Source: Ovoidimarina sp963698645
Lineage (GTDB): Bacteria > Pseudomonadota > Alphaproteobacteria > Rhodobacterales > Rhodobacteraceae
Assembly: GCA_963698645.1 (NCBI GenBank)
Contig: CAVORP010000001.1
Coordinates: 496,001 to 560,000, forward strand
Direction of reading: 5' to 3'
Length of the DNA: 64,000 bases
Part shown: positions 9,032-18,124 of the stretch, piece by piece
Numbering within the stretch: the first letter of the stretch is position 1
How the letters are laid out: every line of letters begins with the position of its first letter
The notes under the pieces: generated by a model
The model's database searches: none
Seen by the model: only the letters and a program-made list of their open reading frames with translations
Told to the model about the DNA's origin: nothing
Program-made: the position numbers and the translations under genes

Positions 9032-11470
9032 ATGGCCGAACTTCCCGCACGTTTCATCGACTGGTTCTCGGCCCGCGGGTGGGCACCGCATCCGCACCAG
9101 CTCGACCTGCTCGAACGGGCAAGGGCGCCTGCTCTATTGCTCATCGCGCCCACTGGCGGCGGCAAGACCCTTGCCGGGTTTCTCCCTACACTCACAGAAC
9201 TCGCAGAAGCCGCGCATGACGGGCTGCACACCCTTTATATTTCGCCTCTGAAGGCGCTAGCGGCCGATATCAAACGGAACTTGCGGACACCGATCGACGA
9301 GATGGGCCTGTCGATCCGGGTCGAGGACCGGACCGGAGACACCAGCGCCACGCAAAAGAAGCGCCAGCGCGGTGACCCGCCGCATATACTGCTGACCACG
9401 CCCGAGTCTCTCGCTCTGCTGCTAAGCTACGAAGACGCTCCGCGCATGTTCGCGGGGCTGCGACGTGTGGTCGTGGACGAAATCCATGCCTTGGCGGAAT
9501 CGAAACGTGGGGATCAGTTGATGCTGGCCCTGTCGCGGCTTCAGGGGCTGGTTCCGGACCTGCGCCGCATCGGCCTGTCTGCCACGGTCGAGGATCCCGC
9601 CGCGATCGCCCGGTTCCTGGCCAGCCATCCGAACTCTTGCGACGTGCTCTACGCCGATCCCGGCCCCGACCCGGATATTGCCATGCTGGAAACCGTCACT
9701 CCGCCGCCGTGGTCGGGGGGCGGTGGAAAATACGCCATCCCTGCGGTTCTGGATCAGGTTCGCAAGCACCGGACGACCCTGATCTTTCACAATACACGCG
9801 CACAGGCAGAACTGTTCTTTCATAATCTGTGGCTTGCCAACGAAGACGATCTACCGATCGGCATCCACCACGGCAGCCTTGCCCGCGAACAGCGCGAACG
9901 GGTCGAGGCCGCGATGGTCGCGGGTGAATTGCGCGGAATTGTCTGTACCGGAAGTCTTGATCTGGGGATCGATTGGGGCGATGTGGATCTGGTCATACAG
10001 GTGGGGGCGCCCAAGAACGTCAAACGCCTTGTTCAGCGGATCGGTCGTGCCAATCACCGCTACAATGCTCCGTCCAAGGCGCTTCTGGTCCCTGCGAACC
10101 GGTTCGAGGTAGTGGAGTGCGTGGCCGCGCTTCAGGCCGTGCGAGCCCGCGATCTGGACGGCGACCCAAGAGGGCCGGGTCCGCGAGACGTGCTTTGCCA
10201 GCATATTCTGATTGCGGCCTGCTCCGGTCCGTTCGGCGCAGAGGGGCTCTTTGCAGAGGTCAAGACCGCCGGCAACTTTGCCACCCTCACCCGCGAACAA
10301 TTCGACGACTGCCTCGATTTCGTCGCGACAGGCGGATACGCCCTGCGCGCCTATGATCGCTGGAGGCGCTTGAAACAGCGCCCTGACGGGTTGTGGGAGT
10401 TGCGGGACCCGCGGGCGGCAACCCGGATACGGATGAATATCGGGACGATACAGGATACCGACACGCTCAAGGTGCGGCTGCGTGGACGCGGGCAGCCGCT
10501 CGGCGAGGTCGAAGAAGGATTTGCAGCCTCGCTCACAAAGGGCGACACCTTTCTGATCGGCGGGCAGGTCGTGCGCTACGAAGGTCTGAACCAAATGACG
10601 GTTGAGGTCACTCGTCGTGCCGACAAACCACCCAAGATTGCGACCTTCATGGGAACAAAATTCGCGACCTCGACGCAGTTGAGTCAGCGCATTCTGGAAA
10701 TGTTCCAAAAGGATCATATCCCGGATCTACCACGTCATACTTCTGACTGGCTGGAGTTGCAGAGAAGACGATCGAAGCTTCCGGAAGCCGACCGGATCTT
10801 GGTGGAGACCTTCCCCCATGACGGGCGCGAACAGATGGTCGTCTATGGCTTTGCCGGACGAAACGCGATGCAGACACTCGGGCTCTTGCTGACCGCGCGG
10901 ATGGAGCAAATGGGCCTTGCACCAATGGGCTTCGTGTCGACGGATTATGCCGTTCTGATCTGGGGCCTTGACCGTGTTCCCGACCCGGCCCCGCTTTTCG
11001 AGCCCGAGACTCTCCGCACCGGGTTCGAGGCGTGGCTTGCGGGCAATGCCGTGATGAAACGAACATTTCGCGCCTCTGCCACCATTGCGGGCCTTTTGGA
11101 ACGGAACACCCCAAGCGCCCGAAAGTCCGGCCGTCAGGCGACGTTCTCTTCGGATATTCTCTATGACACTCTGTCCAAATACGATCCCGACCACGTGATA
11201 TTACAGATCACGCGTGAAGAAGCCTTGCGCGGCCTTGTCGATTTTGGCCGGATCGAAGAGATGCTTTCCCGGACAGATGGGCGGATCGACCACGTCGCTC
11301 TTGATCGTGTCACACCGCTCGCTGCCCCCTTGTTTCTGGAGCCCGGGCGCGTCCCGATCCAAGGGCAAGCGAATGAGCGCCTGCTTGACGACGAAGTCTC
11401 CCGCCTGCTCGACGCGTCCGGTCTTTCAGCAATCGAGGTCGGCCAGAACGCATCACGACCTCGGACCTGA
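9032..11470 (+). CDS. Ligase-associated DNA damage response DEXH-box helicase (Lhr-like)
   Basis: An intact 812-residue superfamily 2 helicase of the Lhr group. Motif I PTGGGKTLAG is near residue 40, motif II DEIH near residue 149, motif III SAT near residue 184, and motif VI QRIGRANHR near residue 335, followed by a winged-helix region and the Lhr-type C-terminal domain. Length and C-terminal layout fit the family named for its linkage with an ATP-dependent ligase, an SNM1-like exonuclease and PdeM. It is followed 41 bases later by PdeM; the ligase and exonuclease are not adjacent here. The inferred role is 3'-5' unwinding of damaged DNA or DNA:RNA hybrids. Confidence 0.9.
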   Translation: MAELPARFIDWFSARGWAPHPHQLDLLERARAPALLLIAPTGGGKTLAGFLPTLTELAEAAHDGLHTLYISPLKALAADIKRNLRTPIDEMGLSIRVEDRTGDTSATQKKRQRGDPPHILLTTPESLALLLSYEDAPRMFAGLRRVVVDEIHALAESKRGDQLMLALSRLQGLVPDLRRIGLSATVEDPAAIARFLASHPNSCDVLYADPGPDPDIAMLETVTPPPWSGGGGKYAIPAVLDQVRKHRTTLIFHNTRAQAELFFHNLWLANEDDLPIGIHHGSLAREQRERVEAAMVAGELRGIVCTGSLDLGIDWGDVDLVIQVGAPKNVKRLVQRIGRANHRYNAPSKALLVPANRFEVVECVAALQAVRARDLDGDPRGPGPRDVLCQHILIAACSGPFGAEGLFAEVKTAGNFATLTREQFDDCLDFVATGGYALRAYDRWRRLKQRPDGLWELRDPRAATRIRMNIGTIQDTDTLKVRLRGRGQPLGEVEEGFAASLTKGDTFLIGGQVVRYEGLNQMTVEVTRRADKPPKIATFMGTKFATSTQLSQRILEMFQKDHIPDLPRHTSDWLELQRRRSKLPEADRILVETFPHDGREQMVVYGFAGRNAMQTLGLLLTARMEQMGLAPMGFVSTDYAVLIWGLDRVPDPAPLFEPETLRTGFEAWLAGNAVMKRTFRASATIAGLLERNTPSARKSGRQATFSSDILYDTLSKYDPDHVILQITREEALRGLVDFGRIEEMLSRTDGRIDHVALDRVTPLAAPLFLEPGRVPIQGQANERLLDDEVSRLLDASGLSAIEVGQNASRPRT

Positions 11471-11511
11471 ACCCCCTTGCCAATTGCCACCCCATCGGTC
11501 ACGAACGAAGC

Positions 11512-12178
11512 ATGAACATACAGGACTGTACGATCCGAATTCACGGTGAAGATCTGCTGCCCCTGCCCTCCGGCGGCCTTTCTTGGCCTACGCGCCGCAT
11601 TCTATGCGTTTCCGACCTCCACCTGGGAAAGTCCGACCGCATCGCGCGTCGCGGGGGAACGCTCCTTCCGCCCTATGAGACGCGAGACACGCTCGCGCGT
11701 CTCGAGGCCGACATTGTCGTGACCGCGCCACAGACGGTGATCTGTCTTGGTGACAGTTTCGACGACCGGATGGCAGCAGACAGCCTTGATGACGACGAGG
11801 TCATGTGGATCAACCGCCTGCAGGCGGGCCGTCGCTGGATTTGGATCGAAGGCAACCATGATCCAGGGCCTATGGGATTGGCGGGAACCCATCTGGCCGA
11901 ACTGCACGAAGGTGCGCTTCACTTCCGGCACATTGCGCGAAATGGAGGCGTCCGGCGAGATCTCGGGTCATTTTCACCCAAAGGCGGAGGTATCCGTGCG
12001 TGGGCGACTGGTTCGGCGGCGGTGTTTTCTGTTCGATACGTCGCGCGTCATCCTACCGGCCTATGGAACGTATACCGGCGGATTGCCTTGGACCGCCCCC
12101 GAACTGCGGGCCTTGATGGCGCGAGATGCAATGGCCGCACTTCTTGGCGATCCCGTACGCATCCTGCCACTTCCGTGA
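11512..12178 (+). CDS. pdeM: Ligase-associated metallophosphoesterase PdeM (one frameshift)
   Basis: Calcineurin-like metallophosphoesterase, partner of the preceding helicase in the ligase-associated DNA damage module. Metal-binding motifs are SDLHLGKSDR near residue 40, GDSF near residue 80, EGNHD near residue 118, and GHFHPKA in the second frame. The frame changes between about 11936 and 11955 (one extra base, probably in the AAA run at 11940-11942). Corrected length is about 221 residues. The break falls just before the last metal ligands, so an unedited product would be inactive. Confidence 0.85.
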
Positions 12179-12185
12179 GTCTCAG

Positions 12186-12947
12186 TTAGCTCCGCCGGTT
12201 GCCCAGCTCCGTCTCCACTTGTTTGCGGTAATTCCGGCTGACCGGAATCTGCGTGCCTGTCGTCAGCCGCAAAAACAGCCGGTTCCCATCTCGCTCGATT
12301 CCATCGATGGACCTATACGCCACCCAATGGGAGCGGTGCACCCGAAGTCCCGCAGCCTCTTCCACCTCCGCCAAAGCATCGGAAAACCGCATGAGAAGTG
12401 AAGTCCGGCCGATATCGGAATAGACGTCCACATAGTGATCGCGCACTCCGATGTGGTGGATATGGTTCGCCTCTTCACCGAGGCGCCGTAGCAGGCGTGA
12501 GGGCTCTCGATTCCCAACGGCGGATGTGGCCTGATGCGTCGAGTGTAGAAACTGCCGGAGCGCCGCCGTAGCCATCGGAATACTAAAGCAAATGCCGGCC
12601 ATCATGGCGGGACTCATCAACTGCTCATCCGGCACACTTGCCATGTACCGCGTGATCAAGAGCAGAAGTGGCGCGAAAAGCGCTGTGAACAGCACCGAAG
12701 TCGCGAAATCGGCAGGCCAGGAGCCAAGGCCCGGTGACAGATTCAGGACTAGGGGGCGCACGGCAAAGCCGATAACGAAAGACAGCGCGATGATGCTGGG
12801 CCAGTAGACCAAGCGCTCTGCTATCGTAAGACCGTCATAGGTTCCAAATGGTCCCGCCAGAACCATGGCGATTGAGGAAACCATCCAGATCACGATGATT
12901 TTTTTCGACAAAAGCTTGTCGAAATATGACTTTATGACTACTCGCAT
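12186..12947 (-). CDS. Membrane-anchored LytTR-domain regulator
   Basis: Four hydrophobic segments occupy about residues 15-145 and are followed by a C-terminal LytTR DNA-binding domain (HHIGVRDHYVDVYSDIG, RVHRSHWVAYRSIDGI, IPVSRNYRKQVE). Membrane-bound LytTR proteins sense unknown signals and bind imperfect repeats upstream of targets. The start is uncertain: ATG at 12947 (253 residues) has AGAAGG just upstream, with in-frame ATGs at 12977 and 13010. Its stop is 8 bases from the convergent pdeM stop. The target genes cannot be read from the sequence. Confidence 0.75.
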   Translation of the reverse strand: MRVVIKSYFDKLLSKKIIVIWMVSSIAMVLAGPFGTYDGLTIAERLVYWPSIIALSFVIGFAVRPLVLNLSPGLGSWPADFATSVLFTALFAPLLLLITRYMASVPDEQLMSPAMMAGICFSIPMATAALRQFLHSTHQATSAVGNREPSRLLRRLGEEANHIHHIGVRDHYVDVYSDIGRTSLLMRFSDALAEVEEAAGLRVHRSHWVAYRSIDGIERDGNRLFLRLTTGTQIPVSRNYRKQVETELGNRRS

Positions 12948-13258
12948 CACCTTCTGATTGCATGAGATTTGGCGCATTCCGCAAGGGGAAAAAAACTGAT
13001 CTTGCCCCATTATTCATCGCTCTCCGGCTGGAGTGTCAGGCCGGGGTGGAGCAGTGATTTGAGATTTTCAAAGGAACCGAGCAGCTGCCGAAAGCCCCTG
13101 ATAACGAGAACGTGATCGCGAGGACGTCCTGGAATCCCGGAATATTCCGCATAGGCGATGTCTGTATCAATTCTGAAACCCAAGGGGCTGGCCGTCGAAT
13201 CGGCATGAGCACGAACTGATCGAGCAAGACGCCCGAGCTTGGCCTATCCGGGTTTCTT
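12948..13258. other. Intergenic stretch with no recognised gene
   Basis: About 310 bases between the LytTR gene and the CDGSH gene. The only open frames crossing it are antisense shadows without coding character. It should hold the LytTR promoter, but no convincing promoter, terminator or RNA was found. Confidence 0.4.
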
Positions 13259-13909
13259 CTAGGTCTCGCGCGGCCCTGGCGCCTTGAACCCCGCCTCCTT
13301 GTGACTGCCATCGCAGAACGGCTTGTTCGACGACTGCCCACATCGACAGAGAAAAGCCCGTGTCCCCCGATGCAGCCGCGCCCCGGTGGATGAGGTGATC
13401 TCCAAGGGTCCACGCGCTTCGATGGGTCCGTCCGTACAGGGAATCAGCGCGAGCTCATCACCGGGTGCATCGCCGGGCGCGTCCTTGCCAGAGGGCTCCG
13501 GAGAACCGCTGGCGCGAAAACCGGCTTCGACATGGGAGTAGTCGCAAAAGGGCATATTTCCCGATTTGCCGCACCGGCAAAGCGTGGCCCGAACCATTGC
13601 CTCGCCATCGACCCGGAGATTTCCGTGGAATGCATTCGGACCATTCTCCTGAAGGGTCGCGCGGTTGATCCCCGGTGCGGTCTCGGGAACCCCGTCGTCA
13701 AGGCGCTCGAACGTCAGCGCTCCTGACGGACAGGTACGGATCATGGCGGCGATTTCCTCGGCTGGGGCGGCGTCCGGGTCGACCCATGGACGGCGCTCCG
13801 GGTCAAAGACCTGCGGCAGCTTCAGAAAACAGTTCCGCGCATGAATACAACGCGACATGTCAAAGCTGATCGCGAGGCTCTTCCCTTCATAGCGTCTTGC
13901 CTTGCCCAA
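13259..13909 (-). CDS. Fer4_19 plus double CDGSH iron-sulfur protein
   Basis: Three iron-sulfur modules in one chain of about 216 residues. First comes a divergent 4Fe-4S domain of the Fer4_19 type (RCIHARNC, then IRTCPSGAL). Two CDGSH-type 2Fe-2S modules follow: CRCGKSGNMPFCDYSH and CRCGQSSNKPFCDGSH. Each has the three Cys and one His ligands; the first has Tyr in place of Gly in CDGSH. The likely start is TTG at 13909, eight bases after AGGAGG; GTG at 13933 is the longer alternative. A role in electron transfer or redox sensing is inferred from the family. It may be co-transcribed with folD, 51 bases upstream. Confidence 0.82.
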   Translation of the reverse strand: MGKARRYEGKSLAISFDMSRCIHARNCFLKLPQVFDPERRPWVDPDAAPAEEIAAMIRTCPSGALTFERLDDGVPETAPGINRATLQENGPNAFHGNLRVDGEAMVRATLCRCGKSGNMPFCDYSHVEAGFRASGSPEPSGKDAPGDAPGDELALIPCTDGPIEARGPLEITSSTGARLHRGTRAFLCRCGQSSNKPFCDGSHKEAGFKAPGPRET

Positions 13910-13960
13910 ACGGATATCCTCCTGTCGACCCACCGAGATCAGCCGATCGCAAACCTCAGG

Positions 13961-14851
13961 TCAAGCGGTCAATCCTTCCGGTTCTGGCAGGCCGTTTGCA
14001 CGGCAGCATGCGGTCAGCGTATTCGCCAGGAGACAGGCGATCGTCATCGGACCGACACCGCCCGGGACGGGTGTGATCGCCCCTGCGATGGCGGCGGCGC
14101 TTTCGAAATCGACGTCGCCCACAAGCTTTGTCTTCCCGTCCCGCTCGATCCGGTTGATTCCCACGTCGATTACTGTCGCGCCCGGCCCGATCCAGTCGCC
14201 GGACACCATCTCGGGCCGTCCGACAGCCGCGACCACGATATCCGCGCGGCGAACGACATCGGGCAGGTCTCTCGTCCTGGAATGCGCGATCGTGACGGTG
14301 CAGCTATCGCCCAGAAGAAGCTGGGCCATCGGTTTACCGACGATGTTCGACCGGCCAATGACGACAGCGTTCATGCCGGACAGATCTCCGTGAAGATCCC
14401 GCAGCATCATCAGGCAGCCAAGCGGAGTGCAGGGCACCATCGACCGCTGCCCCGTCGCCAGAAGACCGACATTCGAAATGTGGAAGCCGTCCACATCCTT
14501 CACCGGATCGATCGCATTGATCACAAGGTCTTCGTTCAGATGTTTCGGAAGCGGCAATTGCGCCAGAATGCCATGGATCGTCGGGTCTGCATTCAGCTTT
14601 GCTATAACCGCCATCAGATCGGCCTCGGATGTCGTCGGGTCCAGCTTGTGCTCGACAGATTTCATCCCCGCCTCGACCGTCTGCTTGCCCTTCGAGCGAA
14701 CATAGACCTGGCTGGCCGGATCTTCGCCCACCAGCACCACTGCGAGCCCGGGCGTTATCCCATGTTGTGCTTTCAGATGTGCCACATGGTCACCGACCTT
14801 GGCCCTCACTCTGGCTGCAAAAGCCTTGCCATCAATTATTTTCGCGCCCAC
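13961..14851 (-). CDS. folD: FolD methylene-THF dehydrogenase/methenyl-THF cyclohydrolase
   Basis: Cytoplasmic bifunctional enzyme that interconverts 5,10-methylene-THF and 10-formyl-THF with NADP. The 296-residue product is full length. It has the active-site region YVRSKGKQTVEAGM (catalytic Lys), GILAQLPLPKH, DVDGFH, the Rossmann segment VIGRSNIVGKP and the C-terminal motif PVPGGVGPMT. It lies downstream of fhs in the same direction, 76 bases after its stop. The two encode consecutive steps of folate-linked one-carbon metabolism. Confidence 0.95.
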   Translation of the reverse strand: MGAKIIDGKAFAARVRAKVGDHVAHLKAQHGITPGLAVVLVGEDPASQVYVRSKGKQTVEAGMKSVEHKLDPTTSEADLMAVIAKLNADPTIHGILAQLPLPKHLNEDLVINAIDPVKDVDGFHISNVGLLATGQRSMVPCTPLGCLMMLRDLHGDLSGMNAVVIGRSNIVGKPMAQLLLGDSCTVTIAHSRTRDLPDVVRRADIVVAAVGRPEMVSGDWIGPGATVIDVGINRIERDGKTKLVGDVDFESAAAIAGAITPVPGGVGPMTIACLLANTLTACCRANGLPEPEGLTA

Positions 14852-14927
14852 GCTCTGTCCTTTGCCCAGTCCACTTGCCTTGCACCTTACGGAAGCGGTC
14901 CGATCCCCCCGCCCCCGCGCCTGATTT

Positions 14928-16604
14928 TTAGAACAGGCCGTCGATGAGGCCGTCGTCGTTGATCCGGATATTCTCTGCGGACGGAACGCGTGGCAGGCCC
15001 GGCATGGTCATGATCTCGCCGCAGATCACGACGATGAACCCGGCCCCCGCCGACAGGCGCACTTCCCGCACCGGCAGGCTGTGCCCGGTGGGCGCGCCGC
15101 GGCGGTTCGGGTCCGTCGTGAAGGAGTATTGCGTTTTGGCCATGCAGACCGGCAGGTTGCCATAGCCCTGCTCTTCCCATTCCTTCAGCTGGCCGCGGAT
15201 CTTGCTGTCCGCCACGACCTCGTCCGCGCGATAGATTTCCTTGGCGATGGTCTCGATCTTCTGGAACAGCGGCATGTCGTCGGGATAGAGCGGGCGATAA
15301 TCGGCGCTGCCGCCTTCGCACAGCTCGACGACCTTCCGCGCGGTCTCCTCGATCCCCTTGCCGCCATTGGCCCAATGGGTGTTCAGAACCGCCTCGGCCC
15401 CCATCCCGGCGCAATACTCCTTGATCGCCTGCACCTCGGCATCCGTATCGGTGACGAAGTGGTTGATCCCCACCACCAGCGGCACGCCGAACTTCTTGAG
15501 GTTCTCGATATGGCGGCCGAGGTTCGCGCAACCCTTCTTGACGGCCTCGACATTCTCGGGGCCCAGATCCGCCTTGGCGACGCCGCCATTCATCTTCATC
15601 GCCCGGACCGTGGCCACCAGAACCACCGCCGACGGCCGCAACCCGGCCTTGCGGCACTTGATGTCAAAGAACTTCTCGGCCCCCAGATCGGCGCCGAACC
15701 CGGCCTCGGTCACGACGTAATCGGCCAGCTTGAGCGCCGTCGTCGTCGCCACGACCGAGTTGCAGCCATGGGCGATATTGGCGAACGGGCCGCCATGGAC
15801 GAACGCGGGGTTGTTCTCCAGCGTCTGCACCAGGTTCGGCTGCATCGCATCCTTCAGGAGCACCGCCATCGCGCCATCGGCCTTCAGGTCGCGGGCATAG
15901 ACCGGCGACTTGTCGCGGCGATAGGCCACGATGATATCGCCCAGCCGCCGCTCGAGATCGGCAAGATCGGTGGCAAGACAGAGGATCGCCATCACCTCCG
16001 AGGCCACGGTGATGTCGAACCCGGCCTCGCGCGGGAAACCATTCGCCACCCCGCCCAGGTTGCACACGATCTGCCGCAGCGCCCGGTCGTTCATGTCGAG
16101 GACGCGCCGCAGCGCCACCCGGCGGATATCGATCTCGAGGTCATTGCCCCAGTAGATGTGGTTGTCCAGCATCGCCGCCAGAAGGTTGTGCGCGCTGGTG
16201 ATCGCGTGGAAGTCGCCGGTGAAGTGAAGGTTCATGTCCTCCATCGGCACCACCTGCGCATAACCGCCCCCGGCCGCGCCGCCCTTCATCCCGAAGTTCG
16301 GGCCAAGCGACGCCTCGCGGATACAGATCGCCGCCTTCTTGCCGATCGCGTTCAGCCCGTCGCCAAGACCCACCGTCGTCGTCGTCTTGCCCTCGCCCGC
16401 AGGCGTCGGGTTGATCGCGGTCACCAGGATCAGGTGACCATCCTTCTTGCCGGCAAGCGACTTGATGAAATCCTCCGACACCTTGGCCTTGTCATGGCCG
16501 AACGGCAGAAGGTGCTCGGTCGGAATACCCAGCTTCGCGCCAATCTCCTAAATCGGCTTCTTCTTGGCAGCGCGGGCGATTTCGATATCAGACGTGACGG
16601 CCAT
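14928..16604 (-). CDS. fhs: Formate-tetrahydrofolate ligase with in-frame amber at codon 19
   Basis: ATP-dependent synthesis of 10-formyl-THF from formate and THF. From the ATG at 16604 the span gives exactly 558 codons, the usual length, with P-loop PTPAGEGKTTT near residue 66. Codon 19, at 16548-16550, is TAG. The flanking residues read AKKKPI-stop-EIGAKLGIP, and family members normally have Gln there (CAG), so a single C-to-T change explains it. The remainder is open. Restart at GTG codon 42 (16481) would lose 41 residues but keep the P-loop. TAG ends other genes here, so recoding is unlikely. Sequence error or a recent nonsense mutation are the options. Confidence 0.9.
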
Positions 16605-16739
16605 GTGACGGAATCCCTGTACCTGTCTCTACTCTGCGCGGGGCAGCTTCCTCCGCCTATATGGCGGACAGATCAGCTATGGCCTGTGATTACCGACATT
16701 CGGGGCACCGGAATCGTCGGATGAGCAGGGTCGTTCACC

Positions 16740-17336
16740 TCAAGTCATGTTCCCAACCGCATGCCGCCAGCCTGGCTGAGACGGGATGTGAAGACGAAGC
16801 GGATCGCCCAGTTTCAAAAGTCCTTCCCGCTCGACCCAAGCGGTGACGCCGCGACGGCCCTGCGCCGCCTTCTTGAAGGCGCGGCCGTTTCCCGGACCCT
16901 CGTCGTCAATCGGCTTTGCCGGCAGGTGGCAGGGCTGGTTCTCCATATCGACCACCAATGTGGCACCATCGGGCCCCTGCAGCCGCGATGACGGCGGGAT
17001 GCGGGTGAAATCCGGAATACCCTCGACGGCAAGCGATGCGCCCACAAGCCGTGGATGAAGAGCCTCGACGCCCATGATCGCGGCTATCTCGGCCAGTTCC
17101 TCGACGGAGATGATCGAGAGTTGCCGGACGTTCCGGATCTCGGTCCCCCGGGGGTGCTGTGACAGGACCCGGCTGCAAGAGGGTCGCGTCAGGCCGCCAT
17201 GCGCCTCGCCCGTGATCCCCGCGAAACTCAAGACCGCCTCATCGAGCGTCTCCGAGCGCAAGGCAGCCTCACGGTCGGCCACATATCCTATCCATGTGAT
17301 ACGCCCCACGAACTCGGTCGGCGCCAGCGCGGGCAT
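16740..17336 (-). CDS. MOSC-domain protein
   Basis: A 198-residue protein with a single MOSC (molybdenum cofactor sulfurase C-terminal) domain. Visible features are the N-terminal strand TEFVGRITWIGY, the basic SQHPRGTEIRNVRQLSIIS, and MENQPCHLP, whose Cys is the conserved MOSC cysteine. Related stand-alone MOSC proteins are thought to carry sulfur or metal-cofactor chemistry; the substrate is not known. Its ATG overlaps the TGA of the methyltransferase gene (TGATG), so it is the last gene of the ftsH-tam-MOSC group. Confidence 0.78.
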   Translation of the reverse strand: MPALAPTEFVGRITWIGYVADREAALRSETLDEAVLSFAGITGEAHGGLTRPSCSRVLSQHPRGTEIRNVRQLSIISVEELAEIAAIMGVEALHPRLVGASLAVEGIPDFTRIPPSSRLQGPDGATLVVDMENQPCHLPAKPIDDEGPGNGRAFKKAAQGRRGVTAWVEREGLLKLGDPLRLHIPSQPGWRHAVGNMT

Positions 17337-18124
17337 CAGACGGTGACCACGAAGAAGACACGCCGGAATGGCATGACAGCGCCACCCTGGTCATCGGTAG
17401 GATACGCCGAGGCGAGTGCCGCATCGTAGGCGGCGGTGAAGCGGAATTGCTCCTCCTCCGACAGCTCTTCAAGGAACGGGCGCATCGCCGTCGCCTGCGT
17501 GAAGCGGCGAACGGGATGACCGTCGGAGCCGGGCTGTAGCCTTTGCAGGAATTGCGTCTCCCAGACATCCACCTCGCCCAGCGGCGAAAGAAGCGCAAGA
17601 TAGTCCGTGGGCGCCATCACCGGTGCCGTCCAACCCGCAAAATCAAAGCGCTCGGGGAACATCTTTTCCGAGATCGACCGAAGAAGCGCGTGGGAAGGGG
17701 CGTTGTATTGCCTCGGCATCTGTACCGCCAAGGACCCCCCGGGCGCCAACATTCCCGCAAGTCTAGGGAAAAGACCTCCATGATCGGCAACCCAATGACA
17801 AGCTGCATTGGAGAAGATCAGCGCGGGCGGCGGACCGGATGATTGCCACTCACCGATATCGCACCGTTGGAGCGTGTCATAGACGGCTTCCTGTCCAGCA
17901 GCTTCGAGCATAGCCGGGGACAGGTCCACACCGATCAACGGCGCCTTGAACCGGTGTTTCAGTGCGGCACCAACTGCGCCGTTGCCGCAACCCAAGTCGA
18001 CGACCGGCCCTTCGGGCAACTGAGGAACCTGTTGCATAAGGTCCATCGCTGGCCGCAACCGCAAACCCCGAAACCTTGAGTAGGTCTCGGGGCTCCAGTC
18101 AGCGAAGGTCGCGATCGGCGTCAC
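17336..18124 (-). CDS. tam: Trans-aconitate 2-methyltransferase-like SAM methyltransferase
   Basis: Class I SAM-dependent methyltransferase of 262 residues, the size of Tam. Motif I is VVDLGCGNGAVG near residues 40-51. Other similarities are the N-terminal FADWSPETYSRF and SNAACHWVADH, typical of Tam. Tam methylates trans-aconitate, a spontaneous by-product that inhibits aconitase. The start is GTG, overlapping the ftsH stop (GTGA), so translation is probably coupled to ftsH. Confidence 0.82.
   Translation of the reverse strand: MTPIATFADWSPETYSRFRGLRLRPAMDLMQQVPQLPEGPVVDLGCGNGAVGAALKHRFKAPLIGVDLSPAMLEAAGQEAVYDTLQRCDIGEWQSSGPPPALIFSNAACHWVADHGGLFPRLAGMLAPGGSLAVQMPRQYNAPSHALLRSISEKMFPERFDFAGWTAPVMAPTDYLALLSPLGEVDVWETQFLQRLQPGSDGHPVRRFTQATAMRPFLEELSEEEQFRFTAAYDAALASAYPTDDQGGAVMPFRRVFFVVTV

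Noticed and set aside
16548..16550. TAG as a recoded sense codon or pyrrolysine
   Set aside because: TAG ends cpaF, tadC, pal and other genes in this window, and homologous Fhs has Gln at this place. No pyl genes are seen.
15081..16724. 547-codon open frame opposite fhs
   Set aside because: Antisense shadow of a highly conserved gene, with composition dominated by Arg, His and Asp from reverse reading.
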